DNA from: a bacterium
GTDB lineage: Bacteria; Actinomycetota; Acidimicrobiia; Acidimicrobiales; CATQHL01
Assembly: GCA_026713745.1 (NCBI GenBank)
Contig: JAPONU010000585.1
Span: 1-5,691 of the forward strand
Direction of reading: 5' to 3'
DNA: 5,691 nucleotides
Shown: in pieces, positions 1-5,292 of the stretch
Layout: the number at the start of each line of letters is the position of its first letter
Position numbering within the stretch: the first letter of the stretch is position 1
Position numbers and translations under genes: made by a program
Notes under the pieces: generated by a model
Databases searched by the model: none
The model's input: the letters and a program-made list of their open reading frames with translations, nothing else
Told to the model about the DNA's origin: nothing

Positions 1-141
1 AAGGGTCACCTACCCCGCACCACCGAGATCAGCGTCAGCGCCCAGCAGGTCCAGAAGGCTCGCTCCAACCCCGACCGCTGGCGCCTCGCCGTAGTTTCGG
101 TGCCCGACGACCCCAACGCCGAGCCCACCGTCCACTACCTC
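1..141. repeat. Left copy of exact 141-bp terminal direct repeat
   Basis: These 141 bases are identical to the last 141 bases of the window (5551-5691). A reading frame enters at base 1 in the same phase in which it leaves at 5691, so joining the ends gives an uninterrupted protein. This fits a closed 5550-bp unit written with an overlap. The length matches a common maximum k-mer size of de Bruijn assemblers, so the duplication is probably an assembly overlap and not a biological repeat. Confidence 0.93.
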
Positions 142-237
142 ATCGACCCGTTCGGTGACTACGCCCTCCACTTCGCCGAGAGCAAGCTGACCCTCAACGT
201 CGCCAACCTCCTGGAAGCGGCTGGCGCGCCCTGCTGA
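1..237 (+). CDS. DUF3883 domain protein, C-terminal end (continues from the right end of the window)
   Basis: This is the 3' end of a gene whose upstream part lies at 5293-5550 if the window is circular. Frame 1 is open from base 1 to TGA at 235-237. With the joined part, the protein shows a FDVLSVDP segment, then YFIEVKG, then SAQQVQKAR and WRLAVVSV. This is the order seen in DUF3883, a PD-(D/E)XK-like fold often found at the C-terminus of large SNF2/DEAD-type helicase proteins, some of them in phage-defence loci. The Glu and Lys of EVKG would be core fold or catalytic residues. The tail (PFGDYALHF, then KLTLNVANLL) looks like a natural C-terminus, so this end of the gene appears complete. 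The toxin-antitoxin operon follows after 168 bp on the same strand. Function of this piece alone is unknown. Confidence 0.75.
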   Translation, partial: KGHLPRTTEISVSAQQVQKARSNPDRWRLAVVSVPDDPNAEPTVHYLIDPFGDYALHFAESKLTLNVANLLEAAGAPC

Positions 238-405
238 CAGCCAGCAAGTCCCACCACCGTGAGGATTGCCCGATCCGCGGTTCTGCTGCGACACTTACGG
301 GATGGTCGATGTCATTCCGGGGAGGTTCGCCACGTGGTCGCCCGGTGATGTCCCCGGAGAGCGCATCGACCAGGACGTTCCGGTGGCGGCGCTTGAGGCT
401 CTCGA
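238..405. other. Leader region between the DUF3883 end and the antitoxin gene
   Basis: 168 bp with no convincing gene. Frame 1 contains stops at 346-348 and 394-396, which fixes the antitoxin start downstream. I see no clear -35/-10 pair. The region holds an inverted repeat (316-323 with 351-358) and the palindrome CCACGTGG at 330-337, which sit where an autoregulatory operator for the toxin-antitoxin operon would be expected. That role is inferred from position only. Confidence 0.45.
316..358. promoter_or_regulatory. Inverted repeat with inner palindrome upstream of the antitoxin gene
   Basis: TCCGGGGA at 316-323 is matched by its exact reverse complement TCCCCGGA at 351-358, with a 27-base loop. 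Inside the loop lies the perfect 8-bp palindrome CCACGTGG (330-337). The element ends 47 bases before the antitoxin start. Antitoxins of this type normally repress their own operon, so this is a candidate operator, but 8-bp GC-rich arms can occur by chance in such DNA. Confidence 0.3.
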
Positions 406-2013
406 GTGGCGGCCGTAGCACAGCCGTCGCCCGGCCTGCACGCCGCGGCGCTGCGCGCGCTGCTCAGCACTGATCCATGGTCGCAATCGTTGTTCACTGC
501 GATGTCTGGCCTGACCGAGCATCTGAGTGCCGACGAGGCCGAGTCCCTGCCCGAGGCCATTGCCGGCGTCCTGCCGGCGTTCCGGACCGATCCCGAGCGG
601 CTGCGGTTCGCGGCGGAGATCGCGGTCTGCCTCGACCTCTTCGAGGTCGCCCGTGTGATGGCCGACCTGGCGACGGGCGCGGGTGACCGCGAACTCCTGT
701 TGGCCGCCGCCGCGCTGTGTGGGAATCCGGCGGTCGAGCCCCGGCTCCGAGCGCGGGTCGCCGACGCCTTGGGCGACGATCCGGTGGGGCGCATCAGGCT
801 GGACCGCAGCACCGCTCCGGCGACGGCCGACGAGGAACGCCTGTACCACCAGTGCTGGCCCGGCGCCCGCACCGAACCGGCCAAGTTCCCGCTGGCACCG
901 GTCGTCGTGATCGACGGGGAGTTCCGGGCGGATGCTGCCCTCCGGTTCGCCCTGCACGTCGTCGAGGCCGGCGCAACGGTACGCCGCTTGGCACCGCGTG
1001 CGGAGGTTCCGCACTGGTTCGGCGCCCAGACCGTGCTCGTGTGCCGGCCACATGCCCGTACCCGCGTCCTGAGCGGCTATCCGACCTTCCCCGAGGCGCG
1101 GATTCTCGTCGAACACGAGATCCCCTCCGACGAGCGCGACATCAGTCGCCTCCTGCGCCGGATCAGTGATGTGCTGCCCGGCCGCCACAGGCTGCGCCTC
1201 GTCGCGCTTGAACCGCAACTCGATGTCCAAGTCTGGGATCCCGCGGTCTTCACGGCGGGGGCCTACTCCATCCGTGATGCTGCGTTCCTCACGGGGGCGA
1301 CGCGGTCGTCCTTGTACACCCTGCTGCGGAAGGGCGTTCTCACACCCCTCTCCGCGGGGCGCGGTCCGGCACTCCTGACGTTCCGTGACGTCGTGGCCGT
1401 GCGGACGTGGACCTACCTGAAGGCAGTGTCAGGAAGCAGGATCTCCACCGACGTCGTCGAGTCGCTGATGCGGTTCGCGGGCGATGTCGAAGCGGGCGCT
1501 GTTGGCTTGAGAATCGAATCCAAGGACAGTGGACTCGAGGTGCCTGCAAAAACGCACGACGTCTTGAAAGCGGACGGTGCTGTGCTCATGCGCAATGACG
1601 CCTCACTGGAAAGCGTTGGCAAGCTGCGGTCCAACTCAGGGTCCATGCAAATCGGCGCTACCTCCACCGGAAGGGTGCTAGTAGATCGAGGGAGCGGTTG
1701 GTATGACGTTGAGTCAGGCCAGAGCACGCTGGATGTTCCGCTCACCGAACTCGACCAAGTGTTCCGACCGTTCAAGTATGGCGGCGGAACAACGGTCGAT
1801 CTGCTGCGTGCGACTCCCAACACGCGGCTGAATCCGACGATTCTGCACGGGACGCCCTATCTGAACGGGCACCGGTTCAGCGCCAAGGCTCTCGCCGCCG
1901 TCTACCTGCACGGCGGGTACGCCGCCATCACTGAGACGTACCCGGAACTGACCAACGTCGCCATCGAAGGCACGGTGTCGATCGGACTGCAACTCCTCGG
2001 GAGCGCCAGATAG
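406..2013 (+). CDS. Large MerR-HTH/DUF433 protein, VapB45-like antitoxin of a type II toxin-antitoxin pair
   Basis: 535-residue protein, probably the antitoxin and DNA-binding repressor of the toxin gene that overlaps it by one base (TAG/GTG, 2011-2015). The GTG at 406 is the first in-frame start after TGA 394-396, with GAGG seven bases upstream. Residues about 1-150 are mainly helical and unrecognised. About 161-283 look alpha/beta (PLAPVVVIDGEF, later ARILVEHEIPSDERD) and are also unrecognised. About 286-365 form a MerR-like helix-turn-helix (AYSIRDAAFLTGATRSSLYT). The C-terminus, about 473-530, matches DUF433: NPTILHGTPYLNGHRF, then ETYPELTNVAIEG. HTH plus DUF433 next to a DUF5615 toxin is the VapBC45 arrangement. 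VapB45 is about 240 residues, so this protein is roughly twice that length. Bases 1501-1740, between HTH and DUF433, are lower in GC than the rest. HTH and DUF433 calls are firm; the N-terminal role is unknown. Confidence 0.82.
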   Translation: MAAVAQPSPGLHAAALRALLSTDPWSQSLFTAMSGLTEHLSADEAESLPEAIAGVLPAFRTDPERLRFAAEIAVCLDLFEVARVMADLATGAGDRELLLAAAALCGNPAVEPRLRARVADALGDDPVGRIRLDRSTAPATADEERLYHQCWPGARTEPAKFPLAPVVVIDGEFRADAALRFALHVVEAGATVRRLAPRAEVPHWFGAQTVLVCRPHARTRVLSGYPTFPEARILVEHEIPSDERDISRLLRRISDVLPGRHRLRLVALEPQLDVQVWDPAVFTAGAYSIRDAAFLTGATRSSLYTLLRKGVLTPLSAGRGPALLTFRDVVAVRTWTYLKAVSGSRISTDVVESLMRFAGDVEAGAVGLRIESKDSGLEVPAKTHDVLKADGAVLMRNDASLESVGKLRSNSGSMQIGATSTGRVLVDRGSGWYDVESGQSTLDVPLTELDQVFRPFKYGGGTTVDLLRATPNTRLNPTILHGTPYLNGHRFSAKALAAVYLHGGYAAITETYPELTNVAIEGTVSIGLQLLGSAR

Positions 2014-2369
2014 TGAAGCTGCTCTACGACGCAGTCCTTCCTCCGAGCCTGTCAGTCGAGGCCCGCGGGACGCTTGACCTCCACCGGTGGGAGGGCACCG
2101 ACGCGGCGGACACCGTGTTGGTCCGCTCGGCCGCCGACAGCGGCTACCGGGGCGTGATATTCCTCGACCGAAGCTCGCTCGACCAGCCGGGTCTGCGGAC
2201 GACGGCCGAAGAGGTTGGCGTCGCTCTCGTGGCCGTCGACGCGAGCGATCCGATCGAGGCCAAGCAGCGCATCCTCCGCAACGCGCCATCCCTACGTCGA
2301 AAGCTCGCAGACCACGACTGTCTCCTCGTGCTTGCCGGGGAGGTTCGACCGCTGGGCGAGCACGACTGA
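2013..2369 (+). CDS. DUF5615/PIN-like toxin, VapC45-like
   Basis: 118-residue protein, probably the toxin of the pair. It begins MKLLYDAVLPPSL, the characteristic opening of DUF5615 PIN-like proteins (Mut7-C related, putative ribonucleases), where the early Asp (D6) is an active-site residue. D30 or D33 in WEGTDAADT and D52 in VIFLDRSSL sit where later acidic residues of the fold are expected, so the site looks intact. PIN-type toxins cut RNA with bound metal; that activity is inferred from the family. The start is GTG at 2013, whose G is the last base of the antitoxin stop, indicating translational coupling. Length fits the family (about 110-140). The C-terminus (LADHDCLLVLAG and after) is less typical. 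Expression should follow the upstream gene from the same promoter. Confidence 0.8.
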   Translation: MKLLYDAVLPPSLSVEARGTLDLHRWEGTDAADTVLVRSAADSGYRGVIFLDRSSLDQPGLRTTAEEVGVALVAVDASDPIEAKQRILRNAPSLRRKLADHDCLLVLAGEVRPLGEHD

Positions 2370-2400
2370 CGATGAGGACGAGTGTCTGGGGCGGTATGTT

Positions 2401-2426
2401 GCCTGGCTCGGAGGCCTGGCTCGGAG
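2401..2426 (+). repeat. Perfect 13-bp tandem duplication upstream of the HTH gene
   Basis: GCCTGGCTCGGAG occurs twice back to back (2401-2413 and 2414-2426) with no mismatch. It lies in the 70-bp gap between the toxin stop and the next start, and its second copy runs into the ribosome binding site at 2425-2432. It may be a recent slippage duplication or a paired binding site. Confidence 0.85.
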
Positions 2427-2432
2427 AAGGGG
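2425..2432 (+). promoter_or_regulatory. Ribosome binding site fixing the HTH gene start
   Basis: AGAAGGGG lies seven bases before GTG 2440, a good Shine-Dalgarno match. It decides the start: the frame is open far upstream into the toxin gene, but that part is read in another frame there, and the in-frame ATG at 2494 has no comparable site. Confidence 0.6.
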
Positions 2433-2439
2433 TGCGACA

Positions 2440-2811
2440 GTGAGGGTCGATGAGGAGCAAGACGCGCGAATCGGGGAACATGCGTGTCTCGACATGAGGC
2501 TGACGGCATTGCAATCGCTGGCCGGCCGGCGGGCCGGAGCCGGTCTGGCGGCACTGGTGGAGGTGTTGGGCGATCTGGGTTTCTCGTGGCGCGACGTGGC
2601 CCGGACTGCCGGGGTCTCGCTGCCGGTGCTGCGCCAATGGTGCCAGGGTGCCCCCACGAGCGGCGGGAATGCCGAGCGGGTGGCCATGCTGGTAGCGCTC
2701 TGCGAGGTCGCACGAGGCGATCGGCGGGTCGACGACGTGCCGGGCCGGCTGGAGGCTCCGATCGGTCCCGCCGCGCCGGTGACCGGCCTGGACCTGGTTG
2801 GCCAGTTCTAG
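2440..2811 (+). CDS. Xre/MbcA-like helix-turn-helix protein, probably truncated at the C-terminus
   Basis: 123-residue protein from GTG 2440. A helical lead (MRLTALQSLAGRRAG, LAALVEVLGDLG) precedes a clear helix-turn-helix at about residues 48-70 (FSWRDVARTAGVSLPVLRQW). Then comes a second helical part (NAERVAMLVALCEVARG) and the segment PAAPVTGLDLVGQF, where it stops. Actinobacterial proteins of this build, as I recall them, continue for some 50 or more residues beyond the VTGLDL segment, so the last residues and TAG (2809-2811) may come from inserted DNA. Three bases further on, a transposase-like tail ends on the opposite strand, which supports disruption there. It lies 70 bp after the toxin gene on the same strand and may share its transcript. 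It could be a regulator or an orphan antitoxin; its target is unknown. Confidence 0.6.
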   Translation: MRVDEEQDARIGEHACLDMRLTALQSLAGRRAGAGLAALVEVLGDLGFSWRDVARTAGVSLPVLRQWCQGAPTSGGNAERVAMLVALCEVARGDRRVDDVPGRLEAPIGPAAPVTGLDLVGQF

Positions 2812-3197
2812 TGGTCACTGCACGGTGAGGGCAGCATAGAGTTCGGCGGGGCTGTGGTGGTTGAGGCACGGCGTCGCCGCAGCGCAGGCACGCCTTTGTG
2901 TATCGGGCGAGGAGTGCCGGGTATGGGGCGTCGGGCGAGGGATAGGGGGCTCTTCAGATTCGAGCGGGCACTGGGATGAGTTCGCCGCCGTCGATGCTTC
3001 ACGAAGCGGGCCGTGCATGTTCTCCCTCACGACACGAGGCCTCCGAGAGCTTCCCTTCGTTGCACCACCGAGGCAGCCCCGGACCCTGCCTGATGCGCAG
3101 CGAAACCAACCGCGTCCCTGAGTTTGAGCTGAGCCAGTTCTCTGGCATCGTGGTTCCCGTCCGCTAGGAGCACGGTTCCCCACCGGTGGATTCAGGC
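2812..3197. other. Intergenic region with a transposase-like end and no other recognisable gene
   Basis: 386 bp between the HTH gene and the end of the HNH gene. The first ~55 bases carry a transposase-like C-terminus on the minus strand. The rest (about 2867-3197) is open in several frames, but none has a convincing start, ribosome binding site or recognisable motif. CCACCGGTGG at 3180-3189 is a perfect 10-bp palindrome just past the HNH stop, but it lacks the T-run of an intrinsic terminator. GCCAGTTCT occurs at both 2801-2809 and 3133-3141, too short to interpret. Confidence 0.5.
2815..2866 (-). pseudogene. Possible transposase C-terminal remnant
   Basis: Read on the minus strand, this stretch encodes CLNHHSPAELYAALTVQ followed by TGA at 2817-2815. 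A short LN-H-(T/S)PAE ending is common at the C-terminus of IS30/IS3-type transposases. Upstream in the same frame (higher coordinates) the sequence no longer resembles a transposase, so at most the last 17 or so codons survive. It ends three bases from the stop of the apparently truncated HTH gene, which fits an old insertion that was later mostly deleted. The match is short, so the family is only a suggestion. Confidence 0.4.
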
Positions 3198-4808
3198 TCA
3201 GAAGAGCGTCGCGGGCGAGCGGGGGCTCGGCGGGGTTCCACGCCGGCGGGTGCCGTGACGAGAACTGCGCTGCCCGTTGTGCGGGGGCGGGTGTGAGGGG
3301 GCGGCGCTGTCGGTGCCGGCGGTTGGAGCGGGGTGGGGTCGGTGCGGGTTGTGTGGTGGGGGGCCAGAGGGTCCCTTGCCGGGTTCCTCGCCGCGGCTGT
3401 CGGCGGTGGTGGCGTTGGCTGTTGGCGCGGCGGGTTGCCGGGATTTTGCGGGGCGGGTTGCTCCCTTGGCGCCGTTGGTGGTGGGCGGGTCGTTTCGTGG
3501 CCACGAGTTGTTCGCCTGCCCGCCGGGGCGCGAGGGTCCCTCGCTGTCGCTGTCGCCGTTGGTGGTGGGCGGGTCGTTTCGTGGCGACGAACTGTTCGCC
3601 TGCCGGCCCGGGCGCGATGCTTCCTGGCCGGCGTCGCGGGTGGTGGTTGGGGGTGCGAGGGTGAGGTGGCCGTTGGGGTGGCGGGTGATTTCTTCGCCGT
3701 GGAGGTGGACGCGGATGTGGTGGCAGCGCCAGCAGAGTAGGCAGGTGTTGTCGAGGGTGGTTTCGCCGCCGTGGGCCCAGTGGTCGAGGTGGTGGACTTC
3801 GCAGATTTTGTGGTGGGCGGCGCAGCCGATGCAGCCTCGGTCGCGGGCGATGAGTTGTTTGCGGTGGCGTTTGGAGACTTTGCGTTGGGATCGTCCGAGC
3901 AGTGGGGTGCCGGTGTGTTTGTTGAAGATGCCGGGCAGGATTTTCGCGTCGCAGGCGAGGGCGAGGGTTTCGGCCTCGGTGAGGCGTGTGCCGTCGGCGA
4001 GGCGGGCGTTGGTGATGGCGTCGTGGGTCTGGTCGTAGTCGGCGAGGACGATCAGTTCGGTCCCGGCCGGTGCGCCGGCGCCGGTGGTGGTGCAGATCAG
4101 TTGGGCGAGCGCGTCGGCGGAGCGTTGCGGTGCGGTGGGGCGGGCCTTGGAGTCCTCGCTGCGGAACAGTTCGTCGGACTTGGCGATCAGCGCGGCCTGC
4201 ACCCGAGCGCCGGTGAGCGGGTCGAACTGGGCGAACAGCCCGAACATGCCGTCGGGCTGTTCGCTGATCGAGGCGCGGCGCCGGCGCCGCTGCGCTTCCC
4301 GGCGCCTTTGGAGTTCCTGGCTGCTGGTGCGCTCGTTGATGTGTTCCTTGAGCGTGCGGCGGAAGCGGTCCTCGGGTTCTGCTTCGGCGGCGGCCAGCAG
4401 CGCGCGCTGGTCCACGTCGGCTTCGTCGCCGGCGTCGAGGATCAGCCCCGCGGCCTCCGCGGTGATGGCGCCGTCGGCGAGTTTGCCGGCCACTTTCGGC
4501 GCCCATTCGAGTTGCGCGGCGGTCTTGACGGCCTTGCGGGCGCCGCGGCGGGACCGCTTCTGGTCCCGCTGCAGCAACTCCTCTGCAGCGGCGTCGCCCT
4601 CGCGGCGGGCGATCTCGCCCACCAGCTGCGCCTCCATAGCCGCCAGCGCGGACCGCGCCCGCCCGATGAATCCCAGCCGTTCCTCCATCGCACCCAGATC
4701 GACCTCGTGCAGCGACGGCGGCGGCGACGCCAACCACTCGCCCAGCGCCGCCCACTCGGCGGCCCTGTCGATCCCGGCCTGGGCCTCACGCTTCGGACCG
4801 TCGCCCAT
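3198..4808 (-). CDS. 13E12 repeat family HNH endonuclease (DUF222 plus HNH)
   Basis: 536-residue protein of the 13E12/DUF222 family, usually present in many copies in Mycobacteriales genomes. Start is ATG 4808 with GAAGGGGG ten bases upstream. Residues about 20-300 are the helical, charged DUF222 region. An HNH nuclease fold follows at about 315-370: zinc-binding pairs C326/C329 and C359/C362, the EVHHLDHW motif with H339/H340 and D342, N354, and H363/H364. All expected metal and catalytic residues are present, so the nuclease looks intact. It is inferred to cut DNA; the biological role of the family is not established. Residues about 385-536 are a Pro/Asn/Arg/Thr-rich, probably disordered tail containing a duplicated unit. 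The gene converges on the HTH gene and may use the AT-rich island near 4890 as promoter. In M. tuberculosis, REP13E12 copies host prophage phiRv1. Confidence 0.9.
   Translation of the reverse strand: MGDGPKREAQAGIDRAAEWAALGEWLASPPPSLHEVDLGAMEERLGFIGRARSALAAMEAQLVGEIARREGDAAAEELLQRDQKRSRRGARKAVKTAAQLEWAPKVAGKLADGAITAEAAGLILDAGDEADVDQRALLAAAEAEPEDRFRRTLKEHINERTSSQELQRRREAQRRRRRASISEQPDGMFGLFAQFDPLTGARVQAALIAKSDELFRSEDSKARPTAPQRSADALAQLICTTTGAGAPAGTELIVLADYDQTHDAITNARLADGTRLTEAETLALACDAKILPGIFNKHTGTPLLGRSQRKVSKRHRKQLIARDRGCIGCAAHHKICEVHHLDHWAHGGETTLDNTCLLCWRCHHIRVHLHGEEITRHPNGHLTLAPPTTTRDAGQEASRPGRQANSSSPRNDPPTTNGDSDSEGPSRPGGQANNSWPRNDPPTTNGAKGATRPAKSRQPAAPTANATTADSRGEEPGKGPSGPPPHNPHRPHPAPTAGTDSAAPSHPPPHNGQRSSRHGTRRRGTPPSPRSPATLF
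3471..3618. repeat. Two imperfect ~64-bp direct repeats inside the HNH gene tail
   Basis: The segments 3471-3534 and 3555-3618 are nearly the same. Their first 30 bases are identical and the rest differ at a few positions. The offset is 84 bases, exactly 28 codons, so the frame is kept. At protein level both copies contain RNDPPTTNG preceded by a SRPG-QAN motif (residues about 398-418 and 426-446). The position in a low-complexity tail suggests an internal duplication under little constraint. Confidence 0.8.
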
Positions 4809-4880
4809 CTGTCCGTCACCCCCTTCTGAAGCTCCCGATCGCCCGCCGGCGGCGAGCGACCCTCCTCGAGTGACTCTCCC

Positions 4881-4930
4881 AAGACTATAATGCCTATGAG
4901 ACAGTAAGGCGACATTAGTATGTCGATTTG
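4881..4930. promoter_or_regulatory. AT-rich island, candidate promoter for the HNH gene
   Basis: Counted by hand, 19 of these 50 bases are G or C, against about two thirds or more around it. On the minus strand TATAGT (4889-4884) is a fair -10 element about 75 bases before ATG 4808. On the plus strand the overlapping TATAAT (4886-4891) is a perfect -10 hexamer. No good -35 element stands at 16-18 bases for either, so direction and use are uncertain. Confidence 0.35.
4910..4925. promoter_or_regulatory. Interrupted palindrome CGACAT-N4-ATGTCG
   Basis: Perfect 6-bp arms separated by TAGT, lying in the AT-rich island about 20 bases upstream of the candidate minus-strand -10. The form and place fit an operator for a dimeric regulator of the HNH gene. 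It does not match the mycobacterial LexA box (TCGAAC-N4-GTTCGA). The regulator is unknown. Confidence 0.35.
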
Positions 4931-5050
4931 GCGGGGTGTAGTGAGATCGTATTGGTGTGGCACGGGGGCGGCCTCGGGTATGGTTATCAAAAGCCCAGGT
5001 CAGCGGGCTGGGTGACCGGGCGGAACCGATGTCCGGCGACCATCGCCTGC

Positions 5051-5070
5051 GATGTGACGAATGTCACATC
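5051..5070. promoter_or_regulatory. CRP/GlxR-type palindrome TGTGA-N6-TCACA
   Basis: GATGTGAC and GTCACATC are perfect 8-bp inverted arms around GAAT. The inner 16 bases (5053-5068) fit exactly the CRP-family consensus TGTGA-N6-TCACA used by mycobacterial Crp (Rv3676) and corynebacterial GlxR. It lies about 240 bases upstream of the HNH start and the same distance before the DUF3883 remnant, with no well-placed promoter nearby. It may be a leftover operator of a lost gene or a working site. Confidence 0.55.
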
Positions 5071-5214
5071 AAACTGCCGGGGCGGGCCGCCGGGGGTGCT
5101 GATCGAGGCTCTCTGGGGAGCGTCCGGAGGGCGGATAGCGGAGGGGGGATGGTGGCGCGTTGTGGCGACCTTGCTGCGTCTCGGCGGCAGCGAAGCGGTT
5201 CTCGAGTCGTCCGT

Positions 5215-5246
5215 TTCGCGGGAGCGCAGCCGAAGTCCCCCGCGAA
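5215..5246. repeat. GC-rich hairpin
   Basis: TTCGCGGG (5215-5222) and CCCGCGAA (5239-5246) are exact reverse complements with a 16-base loop. No T-run follows on either side, so it is not a standard intrinsic terminator. It lies about 45 bases before the point where the DUF3883 remnant begins. Confidence 0.5.
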
Positions 5247-5292
5247 TCGAGCGGTCCACGGCATCGCTGCAATCCGGCGTCCGCTGCCGTGA

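Larger units (their letters stand above)
4809..5292. other. 484-bp region with regulatory-looking palindromes and no firm gene
   Basis: Between the HNH start and the DUF3883 remnant. It holds an AT-rich promoter-like island (4881-4930), a 16-bp interrupted palindrome (4910-4925), a CRP-type palindrome (5051-5070) and a GC-rich hairpin (5215-5246). A minor overlapping set of short inverted repeats lies at 4992-5017. Frame 1 is open from GTG 4957 to TGA 5290-5292, but third-position GC bias is weak and no domain is recognised, so I do not call a gene. Confidence 0.5.
4957..5292 (+). pseudogene. Possible degraded reading frame (RGRPR opening), in phase with the DUF3883 remnant
   Basis: Frame 1 opens at GTG 4957 with MARGRPRVWLSKAQVSGLGDR, reminiscent of the start of DNA-binding HTH segments in recombinases and regulators. 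After about residue 25 the resemblance is lost. It includes a lone CDEC motif and then Gly/Arg/Ser-rich sequence with weak third-position bias, ending at TGA 5290-5292. The DUF3883 remnant continues in the same phase right after that stop. It could be a decayed HTH gene with frameshifts, a small unknown gene, or chance. No good ribosome binding site precedes 4957. Confidence 0.2.

Noticed and set aside
295..1230. Minus-strand open frame opposite the antitoxin gene
   Set aside because: Antisense to a frame with clear HTH and DUF433 domains; no recognisable motif of its own.
2215..2439. Upstream extension of the HTH gene to an ATG at 2215
   Set aside because: This stretch lies within the toxin gene in another frame and reads as Ser/Arg-rich nonsense; GTG 2440 has a strong ribosome binding site at the right distance.
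1714..2637. Minus-strand open frame across the toxin and HTH gene
   Set aside because: Arg/Pro-rich shadow with no motif; the plus-strand genes explain the coding signal.
2861..3121. Short plus-strand open frame in the intergenic region
   Set aside because: No ribosome binding site, no recognisable motif and mixed composition.
3180..3189. CCACCGGTGG palindrome as terminator of the HNH gene
   Set aside because: Only 10 bp, no loop and no T-run, so an intrinsic terminator is not supported.
2815..4755. Very long open frame on the minus strand overlapping the HNH gene
   Set aside because: It is an Arg/Pro/His-rich shadow frame of the DUF222/HNH gene, whose own frame has all the family motifs. 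Only its last codons, outside the HNH gene, resemble anything (a transposase tail).
3771..4829. Long Gly/Val/Ala-rich open frame on the plus strand opposite the HNH gene
   Set aside because: Composition is that of an antisense shadow of high-GC coding DNA, with no domain and no ribosome binding site.
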